NCBI RefSeq assembly: GCF_001247745.1
Contig: NZ_LAIR01000002.1
Span: 1,178,001 to 1,242,000 of the forward strand
Length of the DNA: 64,000 nucleotides
Source: Luteipulveratus halotolerans
Lineage (GTDB): Bacteria; Actinomycetota; Actinomycetes; Actinomycetales; Dermatophilaceae
Direction of reading: 5' to 3'
The position numbers were made by a program, and so were the translations under genes. The notes under the pieces are model-generated. The model made no database searches and had not been told where the DNA came from. It was given only the letters and a program-made list of their open reading frames with translations. Shown piece by piece: positions 8,628 through 17,391 of the stretch (position 1 is the first letter of the stretch; each line of letters begins with the position of its first letter).

Positions 8628-9515
8628 ATGACGGTCGCGGTGGTCACGGACTCGACGGCGTGCATCCCGCTCGGCTCACTCGCCGAGCTCGGCATCCACG
8701 TGGTGCCGCTGCACGTTGTCGTCGACGGACGCTCTCGCACCGAAGGTCTGCAGATCAGCTCCGCCGAGGTGGCCGACGCACTCCGCGCGCGTCGGCCCGT
8801 GACGACGGCCAAGCCTTCACCCGGTGAGTTCCTCGACACCTACGAGAAGGTCGCCGCCGCAGGGGCCGACCACATCGTGTCGGTGCACCTGTCGAGCTCG
8901 ATGTCGGCGACGGCGTCCTCAGCCCGTCTGGCTGCGGTCGACGCGCCGGTGCCGGTGACCGTCGTCGACTCCAGGTCGGTGGGCATGGGCCTGGGGTTCG
9001 GCGTCGAGACGGCCGCTCGCTACGCCGCGGCGGGCGCTCCGCCCGACGTCGTCGCGCGTGCGGCCGGCCAACGCAGTACGGCGGCGGTCGGCCTGCTCTA
9101 CGTCGACACCCTCGAGCACCTGCGGCGCGGCGGGCGCATCGGCAAGGCGTCGGCCCTGCTGGGCTCGGCGCTGTCGATCAAGCCGATCCTGCGGCTCGCC
9201 GACGGGCAGATCGAGCCGCTGGAGCGGGTTCGTACGGCGTCCAAGGCGATCGCGCGGCTCGAGCAGCTCGTGGTCGCAGCGGTCGAGGAGATGGACGCTC
9301 CGTTCGGCGTCGAGATCGCGGTGCACCACCTGGACTCGACCGCCCGCGCCGATGGCCTGCAGCAGCGTCTACGGGCTCGGCTGCCGCACGTGCGCCGCGC
9401 TGTGAGCGTCGACCTGGGTGCTGTCGTCGGGACGCACGTCGGGCCCGGCACCATCGCGGTGGCCGCGAGCCCGTGGGCCGGTCCGGCACCGGTCATCGGC
9501 GCGACCCACCTGTGA
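8628..9515 (+). CDS. DegV family fatty-acid-binding protein
   Basis: A 295-residue DegV-family protein. It opens with the family strand VAVVTDSTACIP, continues with TAKPSPGEFLDTYE and the lipid-contact region SVHLSSSMSATASSARLAA, and has the second-domain signature LEHLRRGGRIGKASALLGS. Known members bind a single fatty acid, and in firmicutes FakB hands it to the kinase FakA; no fakA-like gene is present in this window, so its partner here is unknown. It follows leuS closely and precedes comEA after a long inverted repeat. The leuS-degV-comEA order is common in actinobacteria. Confidence 0.9.
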   Translation: MTVAVVTDSTACIPLGSLAELGIHVVPLHVVVDGRSRTEGLQISSAEVADALRARRPVTTAKPSPGEFLDTYEKVAAAGADHIVSVHLSSSMSATASSARLAAVDAPVPVTVVDSRSVGMGLGFGVETAARYAAAGAPPDVVARAAGQRSTAAVGLLYVDTLEHLRRGGRIGKASALLGSALSIKPILRLADGQIEPLERVRTASKAIARLEQLVVAAVEEMDAPFGVEIAVHHLDSTARADGLQQRLRARLPHVRRAVSVDLGAVVGTHVGPGTIAVAASPWAGPAPVIGATHL

Positions 9516-9551
9516 CGGTCCACAGCCGGTGACCTGCGCCTGAGGTTGTCC

Positions 9552-9591
9552 ACAGGTGCGCTGCTCGGTCCAGCGCGAGCAGTGCACCTGT
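9552..9591. terminator. 16-base inverted repeat between degV and comEA
   Basis: The arm 9552-9567 (ACAGGTGCGCTGCTCG) and the arm 9576-9591 pair at 15 of 16 positions, the exception being a G-T wobble, around an 8-base loop. It lies 37 bases after the degV stop and ends directly in front of the comEA -10 box (TACGGT, 9595-9600). It most likely terminates leuS-degV transcripts, but its position could also let it affect comEA initiation. Confidence 0.6.
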
Positions 9592-9607
9592 CCCTACGGT
9601 CTGGCTC

Positions 9608-10585
9608 ATGGGAACCCGCCGGACCACCAGCCCTCCGCCCGACCGACTCGCAGCCGTGCTCGGGGAGGTCGACCGTGCCCGGCGCGGCGGCTGGGTGCCC
9701 GAGGAGTCCAGTGTGCACGACGCCCGGGGGCGGCGTACGAGCGTGCGCGAGCGAGGGGGCGCCGACTCGGCTTCTCGCGGGCGCCATCAACGCGCTGCGG
9801 ACGATCCGCCCAAGGTTCGACCGCACGCACCCCTGGTCAGGACACCGAGCAGCCTGCAGGACGCGCAGGTCGAGCCGAGTCGGTTGGCACTCGTCGCGGT
9901 CCTCGTGCTGGTCGTCGCAGCAGCGGTCGTGCTCGGCGGTCGGATGATGTGGGTACGCACGATGGCTCAGCCCGAGCCGGCGCGTGGACTGCTGCCGACC
10001 TCCACGGCCACGAGCACGACGGGTTCGGCCCTCGGACGAGACGCCGCCACGTCGTCCTCGTCGGTTCGGGGCGGTTCGGCTGCTGGTGCTGCCACGGGCG
10101 CGGCGTCTGCGCCGACCGCAGTGCTGGTGCACGTCGTCGGTCAGGTGCAGCGCCCAGGCGTGGTGCGGCTGGCGCCGGGCGCACGCGTGCAGGATGCGGT
10201 GAGTGCCGCGGGCGGCGCGACCGGCAAGGCCGACCTGACGCACGTCAACCTGGCCCGCCCCGTGGTCGACGGTGAGCAGGTCGTGGTGCCTCGTCCGGGC
10301 GAGGCGGTCACGGCCGCGCCCGGAGGTCCTGCCGTCGCCGACGGCGCTGCACCGGCGAGCGGAGCACCGGCCGGCGACGGCGGCGGGGCGTCCGGTCCGG
10401 TCGACCTCAACACTGCCGACGCGGGCGCCCTCGACGCGTTGCCGGGAGTCGGCCCGGTCATCGCCGCGCGGATCGTCCAGTGGCGCACGGACAACGGAAG
10501 GTTCACCAGCGTCGACGAGCTGACCGAGGTGAGCGGGATCGGGGACAAGCTGATGGCTCAGCTCCGCCCGCTCGTGCGTGTCTGA
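9608..10585 (+). CDS. comEA: ComEA, DNA-binding competence protein
   Basis: A 325-residue membrane-anchored DNA receptor for transformation. The first 90 residues are a charged, low-complexity cytoplasmic tail, long for ComEA. A single transmembrane helix spans about 93-111. Then comes an SLBB domain (HVVGQVQRPGVVRL, about 175-235) and a C-terminal double helix-hairpin-helix (VDLNTADAGALDALPGVGPV ... VSGIGDKLM, about 265-325) that binds double-stranded DNA. The start ATG is 8 bases after a TACGGT box, so it is probably leaderless. comEC overlaps its last 8 bases, indicating translational coupling. Confidence 0.92.
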   Translation: MGTRRTTSPPPDRLAAVLGEVDRARRGGWVPEESSVHDARGRRTSVRERGGADSASRGRHQRAADDPPKVRPHAPLVRTPSSLQDAQVEPSRLALVAVLVLVVAAAVVLGGRMMWVRTMAQPEPARGLLPTSTATSTTGSALGRDAATSSSSVRGGSAAGAATGAASAPTAVLVHVVGQVQRPGVVRLAPGARVQDAVSAAGGATGKADLTHVNLARPVVDGEQVVVPRPGEAVTAAPGGPAVADGAAPASGAPAGDGGGASGPVDLNTADAGALDALPGVGPVIAARIVQWRTDNGRFTSVDELTEVSGIGDKLMAQLRPLVRV

Positions 10586-12932
10586 GGTGGGACTCGACGT
10601 CCGCCTGCTGGCCCCGGCCGGTGCCGCGTGGGTCGCCGTCATCCTCGGCGTCCGGGCGAGTCCGACGGTCCTGACGATCGCGGCGTGCACTGCCGCGGCA
10701 GGCACACTCATCGCCCTGCGTGTCCGGGTGCCCAAGGCTGGCCTCGTCGCGGGCCTGTGCTGCGCAGCCATCGCCCTCGTCCTCGTCGCCACCGCAGCGC
10801 ACATGGCCACTCGTCAGGCGGGGGCGGTGCCCGAGCTCGCCCAGCGCCGCGCGGTCGCCACCATCGAGGCCGTCGTCGTGTCCGACCCGCGAGAGGTCGC
10901 GATGTCACGCCCAGGCCGCGACGGTCCTACGGTCATGGTCAGGCTGTCGGTCCGCGAGGTGGTCGGGCGCGGACAGCGCAGCACCCCTCGTACGCCGGTC
11001 CTGCTGTTCGGCGACGAGAGCTGGCTGTCGGTGCACTGGCACGAGCGTGTGCGCGCTCTGGTCAGGCTGGCTCCCGAAGACGCTGGTTCCGATGTCGAGG
11101 CCATCGCCGAGTCTCGTTCTCCGCCAACCGTTCTCACCCGACCCGGCATCGTCACGCGCGGAGTCGAGTCCGTGCGCTCCGACCTGCGCGACGCCACCGA
11201 CCACCTGCCCGCTGACCCACGCGGGCTCGTGCCGGCCCTGGTGATCGGAGACACCAGCCGGCTGCCGCCAGAGCTCGACGACGACATGCGAGCCACGGGC
11301 ATGACCCACCTCAACGCCGTCAGCGGCAGCAACGTCACGATCGTGCTCATGGCCGTCCTGTGGACGTGCGGCTGGCTGCGCATCCCACGCCGCTGGCGGT
11401 TGCCGTTCTGCCTGCTCGCCCTCGTCCTGTTCGTGCTGCTGTGCCGACCCGAGCCGAGTGTGGTGCGAGCATCAGCGATGGGCGTGGTGGGTCTCATCGG
11501 GATGTCGATGTCACGTCCGCACGCGGCACCCGCAGCGCTGTCGACAGCCGTGATCGCGCTGCTGTGTGTCGATCCGTGGCTCGCGGTCTCCTACGGGTTC
11601 GCGCTGTCGGCGCTCGCGACTCTCGGGCTCATCCTGTTCGCGCGGCCGTGGGGCGCGTGGTTCGCGCGCTTCCTGCCTGACCGCCTGCGCCCCCTCGGTG
11701 ACGCGATCGCGGTCCCGGTCGCCGCGCAGGCGGTCTGTGCACCGGTCATCGTGCTGCTGCAGGGCTCGGTGAGCGTCGTGGGAGTCCCGGCCAACCTGCT
11801 CGCTGCGCCGTGGGTGGCGCCGGCGACCATCGCCGGCGTCATCACGGTCGTCGTGGCGCCGCTGTCGACGACCGTGGCGATGGTCCCCGCGTGGTGCGCG
11901 GGCGTTCCGGCGTGGGGCATCGCGACGATCGCGCACGTCTTCGCCGCTGTGCCGTTCGGGGCACTGCCGTGGCCGGACGGCGCTGCAGGGGCCTTCCTGC
12001 TGGCGGGGCTGGTGCTGATCCTGCTGTTCGCCGGCCCGGCGCTCGCCCTTCACGCCGTACGCCACCCGGTCGTGGCCGCTGCCTCGGTCGTGCTGCTCGT
12101 GGCGGCGTGGACACCGCTGCCCGCGCTGGGCTGGCCGGCGCCAGGCTGGGTCTACGTCGCGTGTGACGTCGGCCAGGGCGACGGTGGCGTGCTGCGCACC
12201 GGTGAGCACTCCGGTGTCCTCATCGACGTCGGTCCTGACCCGGCCTCGATCGACCGCTGCCTCGACGCCCTCGACGTGCGGGTTCTCGACGCGGTCGTGC
12301 TCACGCACTTCCACGCCGACCACGTCGGGGGACTGGCGGGTGCTCTGACAGACCGCCCGGCGCGAGAGGTGTTCACGACCGACGTGCACGACACCGACGG
12401 CACGGGACGCAGGGACGAGCCGTCGCAGGAGCCCGACGTGCGCCGGGTCGCGGCAGCAGCGCAGGTCCCGGTGCGCGAGCTGCGGACGGGCGACACGCTG
12501 ACCTGGAACGGTGTTCGAGCGCGAGTTCTGTGGCCTGCCAGGGAGATTCACGAAGGATCGGTGCAGAACAACGCGTCCGTCGTCCTCGACGTCGAGACCG
12601 CCGGGGTCCGCATGCTGTTCCTCGGTGACACCGAGCGTGAGGCACAAGCACAGGTGCGCAGGGCGCTCGCGCTCGATCCGGGCTCGCTCCCGATCAGTGT
12701 CCTGAAGGTCGCGCATCACGGGTCGTCCAACCAGGACGCCGACCTCATGCGTGCGGTGCGTGCGCCGTTGGCCGTGATCAGCGTGGGCGCCGACAACGAC
12801 TACGGACACCCCGCAGCACGCACTCTGGATCTGCTGCGCGACAGCGGCTCGACCGTGCTGAGGACCGATCGTGGGGGAGACGTGGCGATCGTCGTACGGG
12901 GTGGGCGTCCGATGATCGCGCGCCCAGGGTGA
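10578..12932 (+). CDS. comEC: ComEC/Rec2 DNA uptake channel
   Basis: A 784-residue polytopic membrane protein that passes one DNA strand into the cytoplasm in competent bacteria. N-terminal helices are followed by an extracellular OB-like region, then the competence domain with the signature MTHLNAVSGSNVTIV and a run of about ten hydrophobic segments. The C-terminal 250 residues form a metallo-beta-lactamase domain with HFHADH at 577-582 and a later VAHHGSSNQD and YGHPAARTL, all ligands present, as in nuclease-competent ComEC. It starts at GTG 10578 inside the comEA end. holA does not follow it; a convergent permease gene does. Confidence 0.92.
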   Translation: MSEVGLDVRLLAPAGAAWVAVILGVRASPTVLTIAACTAAAGTLIALRVRVPKAGLVAGLCCAAIALVLVATAAHMATRQAGAVPELAQRRAVATIEAVVVSDPREVAMSRPGRDGPTVMVRLSVREVVGRGQRSTPRTPVLLFGDESWLSVHWHERVRALVRLAPEDAGSDVEAIAESRSPPTVLTRPGIVTRGVESVRSDLRDATDHLPADPRGLVPALVIGDTSRLPPELDDDMRATGMTHLNAVSGSNVTIVLMAVLWTCGWLRIPRRWRLPFCLLALVLFVLLCRPEPSVVRASAMGVVGLIGMSMSRPHAAPAALSTAVIALLCVDPWLAVSYGFALSALATLGLILFARPWGAWFARFLPDRLRPLGDAIAVPVAAQAVCAPVIVLLQGSVSVVGVPANLLAAPWVAPATIAGVITVVVAPLSTTVAMVPAWCAGVPAWGIATIAHVFAAVPFGALPWPDGAAGAFLLAGLVLILLFAGPALALHAVRHPVVAAASVVLLVAAWTPLPALGWPAPGWVYVACDVGQGDGGVLRTGEHSGVLIDVGPDPASIDRCLDALDVRVLDAVVLTHFHADHVGGLAGALTDRPAREVFTTDVHDTDGTGRRDEPSQEPDVRRVAAAAQVPVRELRTGDTLTWNGVRARVLWPAREIHEGSVQNNASVVLDVETAGVRMLFLGDTEREAQAQVRRALALDPGSLPISVLKVAHHGSSNQDADLMRAVRAPLAVISVGADNDYGHPAARTLDLLRDSGSTVLRTDRGGDVAIVVRGGRPMIARPG

Positions 12933-12936
12933 CCGC

Positions 12937-13860
12937 TCACGCCAGCACAGCCGCGATGCCGAGCAGCACCGGCACCGACGCGATGGTCGTCACGAAGATC
13001 GAGTCCCGTGCCAGCAGCTCGCCCCGCTCGTACCTCGTCGCGTAGACGAAGATGTTCTGCGCGGTCGGCAGGCTCGCGACCACGACCGCAGCGAGCAGGT
13101 CCTTGCCACTCATCCCGAACACTCCTGCAGCGAGCACCCAGGCCGCGACCGGCTGGACGACGACCTTGAGCAGCAGCACGACCCCCAGCTCGACGGCGGA
13201 CCCGCCGGTGAGCGGCCGTGGGCCGAGCCGCAACGAGACCCCGTAGGCGAGCAGAGCCGCGGGTACGGCCATCTCGCCGATCATCGTCACCGGGTCGAGC
13301 ACGACGGTCGGCGGCTTCCAGCCCGTGAGCGCGAGAGCCACTCCGAGGAAGCATCCGACCGTGATGGGGTTGCGCGCCGGCTGGGCGAGCACGCGCCACC
13401 ACACGGGGCGCCGCCCGGAGGTCAGCGTGTCCAGGAGCGCGAACGCGACGGGCGTGAGCACGAGCAGCTGCATGAGCAGGATCGGCGCGATGGCCGCCCC
13501 GCTCCCGATGACGTACACCGCGATCGGCAGCCCGAGGTTGCCGGCATTGACGTACGCCGAGCACAGGGCTCCGATGACGGTCTCGGCGGCGGTGCGCCGC
13601 CAGATCAGGCGCGCGAGTGCGACATAGACGCCGGCCGCGACGACGACACTGCCGAACGCCACCAGGAGTCCGGGCGAGAACACGCGGTGCAGGTCAGCCT
13701 GGAGCAGCAGTGTGAACAGCAGGCACGGAGTGGCGATGAAGAAGACCAGCCGAGCCAGCAGCTGTTGTGACGCTGCGTCGAGAACGCCGGTGTGGGCCAG
13801 CAGGAAGCCGACCCCGATGACGGCGCCGATGACTCCGAATCCGTCGAGGACGCCGTGCAT
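12937..13860 (-). CDS. AEC (auxin efflux carrier) family transporter
   Basis: A 307-residue inner-membrane permease with about ten hydrophobic helices in two five-helix halves, typical of the AEC family. Recognisable stretches are FFIATPCLLFTLLLQ in the first half and VNAGNLGLPIAVYVIG, the conserved crossover with NxGxxxxP. Family substrates are carboxylates such as malate and malonate in bacteria; which one applies here cannot be read from the sequence. It starts 6 bases after the stop of the LysR gene, so the two form an operon with the regulator first. It is convergent with comEC, only 4 bases apart. Confidence 0.88.
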   Translation of the reverse strand: MHGVLDGFGVIGAVIGVGFLLAHTGVLDAASQQLLARLVFFIATPCLLFTLLLQADLHRVFSPGLLVAFGSVVVAAGVYVALARLIWRRTAAETVIGALCSAYVNAGNLGLPIAVYVIGSGAAIAPILLMQLLVLTPVAFALLDTLTSGRRPVWWRVLAQPARNPITVGCFLGVALALTGWKPPTVVLDPVTMIGEMAVPAALLAYGVSLRLGPRPLTGGSAVELGVVLLLKVVVQPVAAWVLAAGVFGMSGKDLLAAVVVASLPTAQNIFVYATRYERGELLARDSIFVTTIASVPVLLGIAAVLA

Positions 13861-13866
13861 CCTCGG

Positions 13867-14778
13867 TCAGCAGGTGAGCTGGGCGGCTTCGTTGAGGGCC
13901 TCGAGCGTGGCCTGAACGGCCGGAACGCGTTGGAGGTCAGGGGTGGTCACGGCATGGACCGTACGACGGCTGGCCGGGTCGATCGGGAGCGTCACGACGC
14001 CGGGGTTGCTCGCGGAGCGCAGGATGAGGTCGGGCACGAGGGCGACGCCGAGACCCTCGGCGACCAGTCCGAGCACGGCGACGTAGTCCTCGGTCTCGAA
14101 CGCCACCTCGGGCGCGAACCCCTCACGCGCAGCGAGGGAGAGCAGGTGTCCTCGACAGCGCGGGCAGCCGGCGATCCAGGGCTCCTGCGCCAGGTCGGCC
14201 ATCTTGGCGGTCTTGGCCTGGGCGAGCGGATGGTCCTTGGAGACCGCCAGGCGGACCTCGTCGACGAGCAGCGGTCGGATCGTGAACGCGTCCAGGTCCT
14301 CCTCACCGCGGGGCAGCTCGTCGCCTTCGTAGGCGAACGCGACGGCGAGGTCGCACTCGCCGGCGCGCAGCGCCGCGAGCGACTCCGGCGGCTCGGCCTC
14401 GGCGAAGGTGACCTGCACGTCGGGGAAGCGCTTCTTGACCAGGGCCAGCGCACGGGGGACCAGGGTCGAGGAGGAGGACGGGAAGGCCATCAGTCGTACG
14501 CGACCCGAGCGCAGGCCCGCGATCGCGGCGACCTCGGCCTCGGCGGCCTCGAGCGCGGACAGGACGGGTCCGGCGTGGCGGGCCAGGACCGTACCCGCCT
14601 CGGTGAGACGGACGGTGCGGCCGAGGCGCTCGACCAGGACGGTGCCGGTGCGTTCTTCGAGTCGGCGCACCATCTGGGAGATCGCAGGCTGGGAGTAGCC
14701 CAGGGAGGCGGCGGCAGCGGTGAAGCTGCCCTCGTCGGAGATGGCGCGCATCACGCGTAGGCCGGCGGCATCGATCAT
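13867..14778 (-). CDS. LysR family transcriptional regulator
   Basis: A 303-residue LysR-type regulator. The winged helix-turn-helix is at residues 10-65 (VMRAISDEGSFTAAAASLGYSQPAISQMVRRLEE, read here in parts), followed by the linker helix and a periplasmic-binding-protein-like effector domain. It is cotranscribed with the AEC permease downstream and probably controls it in response to the transported acid; this is inference from arrangement. The transcript looks leaderless: TAGAAT (14790-14785 on the minus strand) ends 7 bases before the ATG. A perfect T-N11-A palindrome lies in the promoter spacer, suggesting autoregulation. Confidence 0.9.
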   Translation of the reverse strand: MIDAAGLRVMRAISDEGSFTAAAASLGYSQPAISQMVRRLEERTGTVLVERLGRTVRLTEAGTVLARHAGPVLSALEAAEAEVAAIAGLRSGRVRLMAFPSSSSTLVPRALALVKKRFPDVQVTFAEAEPPESLAALRAGECDLAVAFAYEGDELPRGEEDLDAFTIRPLLVDEVRLAVSKDHPLAQAKTAKMADLAQEPWIAGCPRCRGHLLSLAAREGFAPEVAFETEDYVAVLGLVAEGLGVALVPDLILRSASNPGVVTLPIDPASRRTVHAVTTPDLQRVPAVQATLEALNEAAQLTC

Positions 14779-14790
14779 GCAGATATTCTA

Positions 14791-14803
14791 TAACTCTGAG
14801 TTA
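14791..14803. promoter_or_regulatory. Palindromic LysR-type operator (T-N11-A)
   Basis: TAACTCTGAGTTA is a perfect 13-base palindrome with the T-N11-A spacing of LysR boxes. It lies inside the 17-base spacer between a TGGCAC -35-like element (14813-14808) and the TAGAAT -10 (14790-14785) of the minus-strand LysR gene. A regulator bound there would block RNA polymerase, consistent with autorepression. Confidence 0.65.
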
Positions 14804-14924
14804 CCGAGTGCCACTTGATGTGCTGCGGCCGTGATCCATGGCCTGGATCGTCCCCTACCCGCTGCGGGCTGTGCTCCCGTCCCCCGTCGCGGCGTCCGTC
14901 CCGACCGGGCGCGATACTGCGGGA

Positions 14925-15788
14925 GTGACCGACACGAGTGCGACCCGCCCGCAGGGGGTCGACGTCCGGACGTGGGAGTCGATGATCGAGCTCGTCCGCA
15001 CGGGCGGGCTCGTCGGTCTGACCGGTGCCGGCCTGTCCACCGAGTCCGGCATCCCGGACTACCGCGGCCCGGACGGCGAACGTCGGATCACGCCGATGTC
15101 CGCCTCCGAGCTGCTCGGCTCGACGCAGGCGCGGCAACGCTACTGGGCACGCAGCTACGTCGGCTGGCGACGGTTCGCCCGGGCTCGACCCAACGTCGGT
15201 CACGAGGTCGTCGCTCGTCTTCAGCGCCGCGGCCTGCTCGGCACCGTGATCACCCAGAACGTCGACGGGCTGCACCAGGAGGCCGGCGCCACCGACGTCA
15301 TCGAGCTGCACGGGTCGCTCGACCAGGTCGTGTGCATGACCTGCGGCGAGCACTACCGGCGTACGACGGTCGACGAGTGGTTCACCCTGGCCAACCCCGG
15401 GTTCGACCGTGACGTCGACGGCGAGATCCGTCCCGACGGTGACGTCGTCATCTCCGACGAGCTGGCTGCGACGTTCCGGCTGGTGCACTGCGTGATCTGC
15501 GGGTCGGACAAGCTCAAGCCCGACGTGGTGATGTTCGGTGAGTCCGTCCCCAAACCGTTGGTGGAGCGGTGTTTTCGCGAGGTCGAGGCGTCGCGCGGTC
15601 TGCTCGTCCTGGGCTCCTCGCTGATGGTGATGTCGGGCTACCGGTTCGTACGCCGCGCCGCGCGGCTCTCCCTGCCGGTCGCCGTGGTCACGCGCGGACG
15701 CACCCGCGGTGAGGCCGAGACGACCATCAAGGTCGACGCTCCGCTGGGTGCGACGCTGCAGGCCCTCGAGGCCGCGCTCGATCAGTAG
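14925..15788 (+). CDS. NAD-dependent protein deacylase, Sir2 family
   Basis: A 287-residue sirtuin. The NAD site GAGLSTESGIPDYRGP is at 34-49, TQNVDGLH at 110-117 and the catalytic histidine in ELHG at 129. A zinc ribbon is present: CMTC at 137-140 and a later CVIC. Zinc-type sirtuins remove acyl groups from protein lysines using NAD; defence-associated sirtuins that act as NADases usually lack the zinc pairs, so a housekeeping role is likelier. I chose GTG 14925, because GATACT at 14913-14918 ends 7 bases before it and the family begins near there; an ATG at 14838 is open in frame. A membrane HEPN-like gene follows 50 bases later. Confidence 0.88.
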   Translation: MTDTSATRPQGVDVRTWESMIELVRTGGLVGLTGAGLSTESGIPDYRGPDGERRITPMSASELLGSTQARQRYWARSYVGWRRFARARPNVGHEVVARLQRRGLLGTVITQNVDGLHQEAGATDVIELHGSLDQVVCMTCGEHYRRTTVDEWFTLANPGFDRDVDGEIRPDGDVVISDELAATFRLVHCVICGSDKLKPDVVMFGESVPKPLVERCFREVEASRGLLVLGSSLMVMSGYRFVRRAARLSLPVAVVTRGRTRGEAETTIKVDAPLGATLQALEAALDQ

Positions 15789-15838
15789 GGTCGACCGCAC
15801 AGGGGTTCGACCGGAGCCTCGGCGAACGGGACGGACCC

Positions 15839-16546
15839 ATGCAGCAGCCCACCTGGACCGATCTGATCAACCTGATCCGTGCCGTGCTCAGCTGGCCCGT
15901 CGTGGTGCTCGTCGTGCTCCTGGTGTTCAGGGACAAGGTGAGGGGCCTCATCGACCGCATGACCAAGGTCGACAGCCCGATCGCGTCCGCGGAGTTCGTG
16001 CGCGAGCTCGAGGGTGCCGAGCGCAGCAGCGCCAGCGCCGTCGGCAACCGCGAGCCGTTCTCGCCGGCAGGTCCGGCCACGTCGCCGACTGCGCCGCCGA
16101 CTGACCGGCCGGCCGGCGACGGGGCCACCGCACCGGAGGCGGACGCCGAGCCCGTGCCACCGAGTACGCCTCACCGGCCGTTGCCCCCACCGATGCAGTA
16201 CTGGCCGGTGCCGCCCGAGCAGGAGGGCCGGCTTCCGCACGAGTGGGACGTCCTGGGCCGGAGCAACCCCTCGGGACTGGTGATCCGTTCGTGGGAGCAG
16301 CTGGACCACCACATCAATGCGGTCGCCCGCGCGCACGACGAGTCGATCAGGACCCGGTCCCGCCTCGAGGACTCCTTGGAGACGCTGCGGCGACACGGCC
16401 TGGTCAACGACGCCTACGTCGAGGCCGCCATTGCGCTGCGCAACGGGCGCAACATGGTCGCCCACGACGCGCAGGTGCCACGCAGCGGAGCCGCGATGGC
16501 GTACGCCACCACGGCCCTGGACCTGCGCCGCAAGCTGATCGGCTGA
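15839..16546 (+). CDS. Membrane-anchored HEPN-like protein of unknown function
   Basis: A 235-residue protein I could not assign to a named family. Residues 10-30 are a hydrophobic helix (LIRAVLSWPVVVLVVLLVF), followed by a short charged coil and a long proline/alanine-rich linker (about 60-125). The C-terminal 100 residues are all-helical and end in the motif RNMVAH (R204 to H209), the R-x4-H signature of HEPN and DUF4145-type domains. Catalytic HEPN proteins cut RNA with these two residues; others only bind nucleotides. It follows the sirtuin gene in the same direction and converges on lexA with 9 bases between stops. Confidence 0.6.
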   Translation: MQQPTWTDLINLIRAVLSWPVVVLVVLLVFRDKVRGLIDRMTKVDSPIASAEFVRELEGAERSSASAVGNREPFSPAGPATSPTAPPTDRPAGDGATAPEADAEPVPPSTPHRPLPPPMQYWPVPPEQEGRLPHEWDVLGRSNPSGLVIRSWEQLDHHINAVARAHDESIRTRSRLEDSLETLRRHGLVNDAYVEAAIALRNGRNMVAHDAQVPRSGAAMAYATTALDLRRKLIG

Positions 16547-16555
16547 GTCCCCGCC

Positions 16556-17272
16556 TCAGACCTTGCGCAGCACCGCAGTCACGCGACCGAGGATGGTGGC
16601 GTCGTCGCCGTCGATGGGCTCGTACGCGTCGTTGTGAGGCATCAGCCACACCTTGCCCTTGGTGCGCTTGAACGTCTTGACCGTCGCCTCGTTGTCGAGC
16701 ATCGCCGCCACGATGTCACCGTTGTCGGCGGTCTGCTGCTGATGGACCACGACCCAGTCGCCGTCGCAGATCGCGGCATCGACCATCGAGTCGCCGACGA
16801 CCTTGAGCAGGAACAGGTCACCCTCGCCGACGACCTGACGAGGCAGGGGGAAGACGTCGTCGACGACCTCCTCGGCGAGGATCGGGCCCCCGGCGGCGAT
16901 CCGACCGACGACCGGGATGAACGAGGGCTCCGGCTGCTCGTCGTTGATGCCGGTCTCGTCGATCGAGGACTCCTCGGCGGCACCGACCGCCTGCCCGCGG
17001 TATCCGCGCTGGCGCTTGCCGAGGTCGGGGGAGACGACCTCCATGGCACGCGGTCGCATCGGGTCGCGACGCAGGTAGCCCTTGCGCTCGAGCATCGAGA
17101 GCTGGTGAGCGACCGAGCTGGGTGACGTGAGCCCGACGGCCTGGCCGATCTCACGCATGCTCGGCGGGTAGCCGCGGCGGTCGATCGAGCTGCGGATGAC
17201 CTCCAGCACCTTGCGCTGGCGCGTGGTCAGGCTGTGGCTGTCCGGCTCCGGCATCTCATGGATCTTGGCCAT
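16556..17272 (-). CDS. lexA: LexA, SOS response repressor
   Basis: The SOS repressor, 238 residues. The N-terminal winged helix contains YPPSMREIGQAVGLTSPSSVAHQL (split here: YPPSMREIGQ, then AVGLTSPSSV). The linker of about 40 residues holds acidic stretches, then the self-cleavage site A127-G128 (IAAGGP), the catalytic serine S162 (VVGDSMVDAAI) and lysine K199 (ATVKTF). RecA filaments on single-stranded DNA trigger cleavage and release. The gene is divergent from a LysM protein; the intergenic region contains three LexA-box candidates. A start at the internal methionine 7 is also possible. Confidence 0.96.
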   Translation of the reverse strand: MAKIHEMPEPDSHSLTTRQRKVLEVIRSSIDRRGYPPSMREIGQAVGLTSPSSVAHQLSMLERKGYLRRDPMRPRAMEVVSPDLGKRQRGYRGQAVGAAEESSIDETGINDEQPEPSFIPVVGRIAAGGPILAEEVVDDVFPLPRQVVGEGDLFLLKVVGDSMVDAAICDGDWVVVHQQQTADNGDIVAAMLDNEATVKTFKRTKGKVWLMPHNDAYEPIDGDDATILGRVTAVLRKV

Positions 17273-17391
17273 CTCGGCGTCCTCGTTCCCCGTGGGTCTG
17301 CGGCCGGACGCCCTGGGAAATCAGGGGCTGTCGGTGGTCGCTGGTTCAGTCCTGTTCTGTGAGAGCAGCCTATGGAGTTCGGACACAGTTC

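Noticed and set aside
5663..8839. Open frame of over 1000 codons antisense to leuS
   Set aside because: Runs opposite to a complete synthetase with all motifs; the composition is the mirror of GC-rich codon bias, with long Leu/Arg/Val runs and no domain.
9098..10810. Open frame antisense to degV and comEA
   Set aside because: Spans two real genes and their intergenic hairpin; no recognisable domain.
14925..15788. Defence-type NADase sirtuin
   Set aside because: Zinc-binding cysteine pairs and the full deacylase motifs are present, favouring a protein deacylase.
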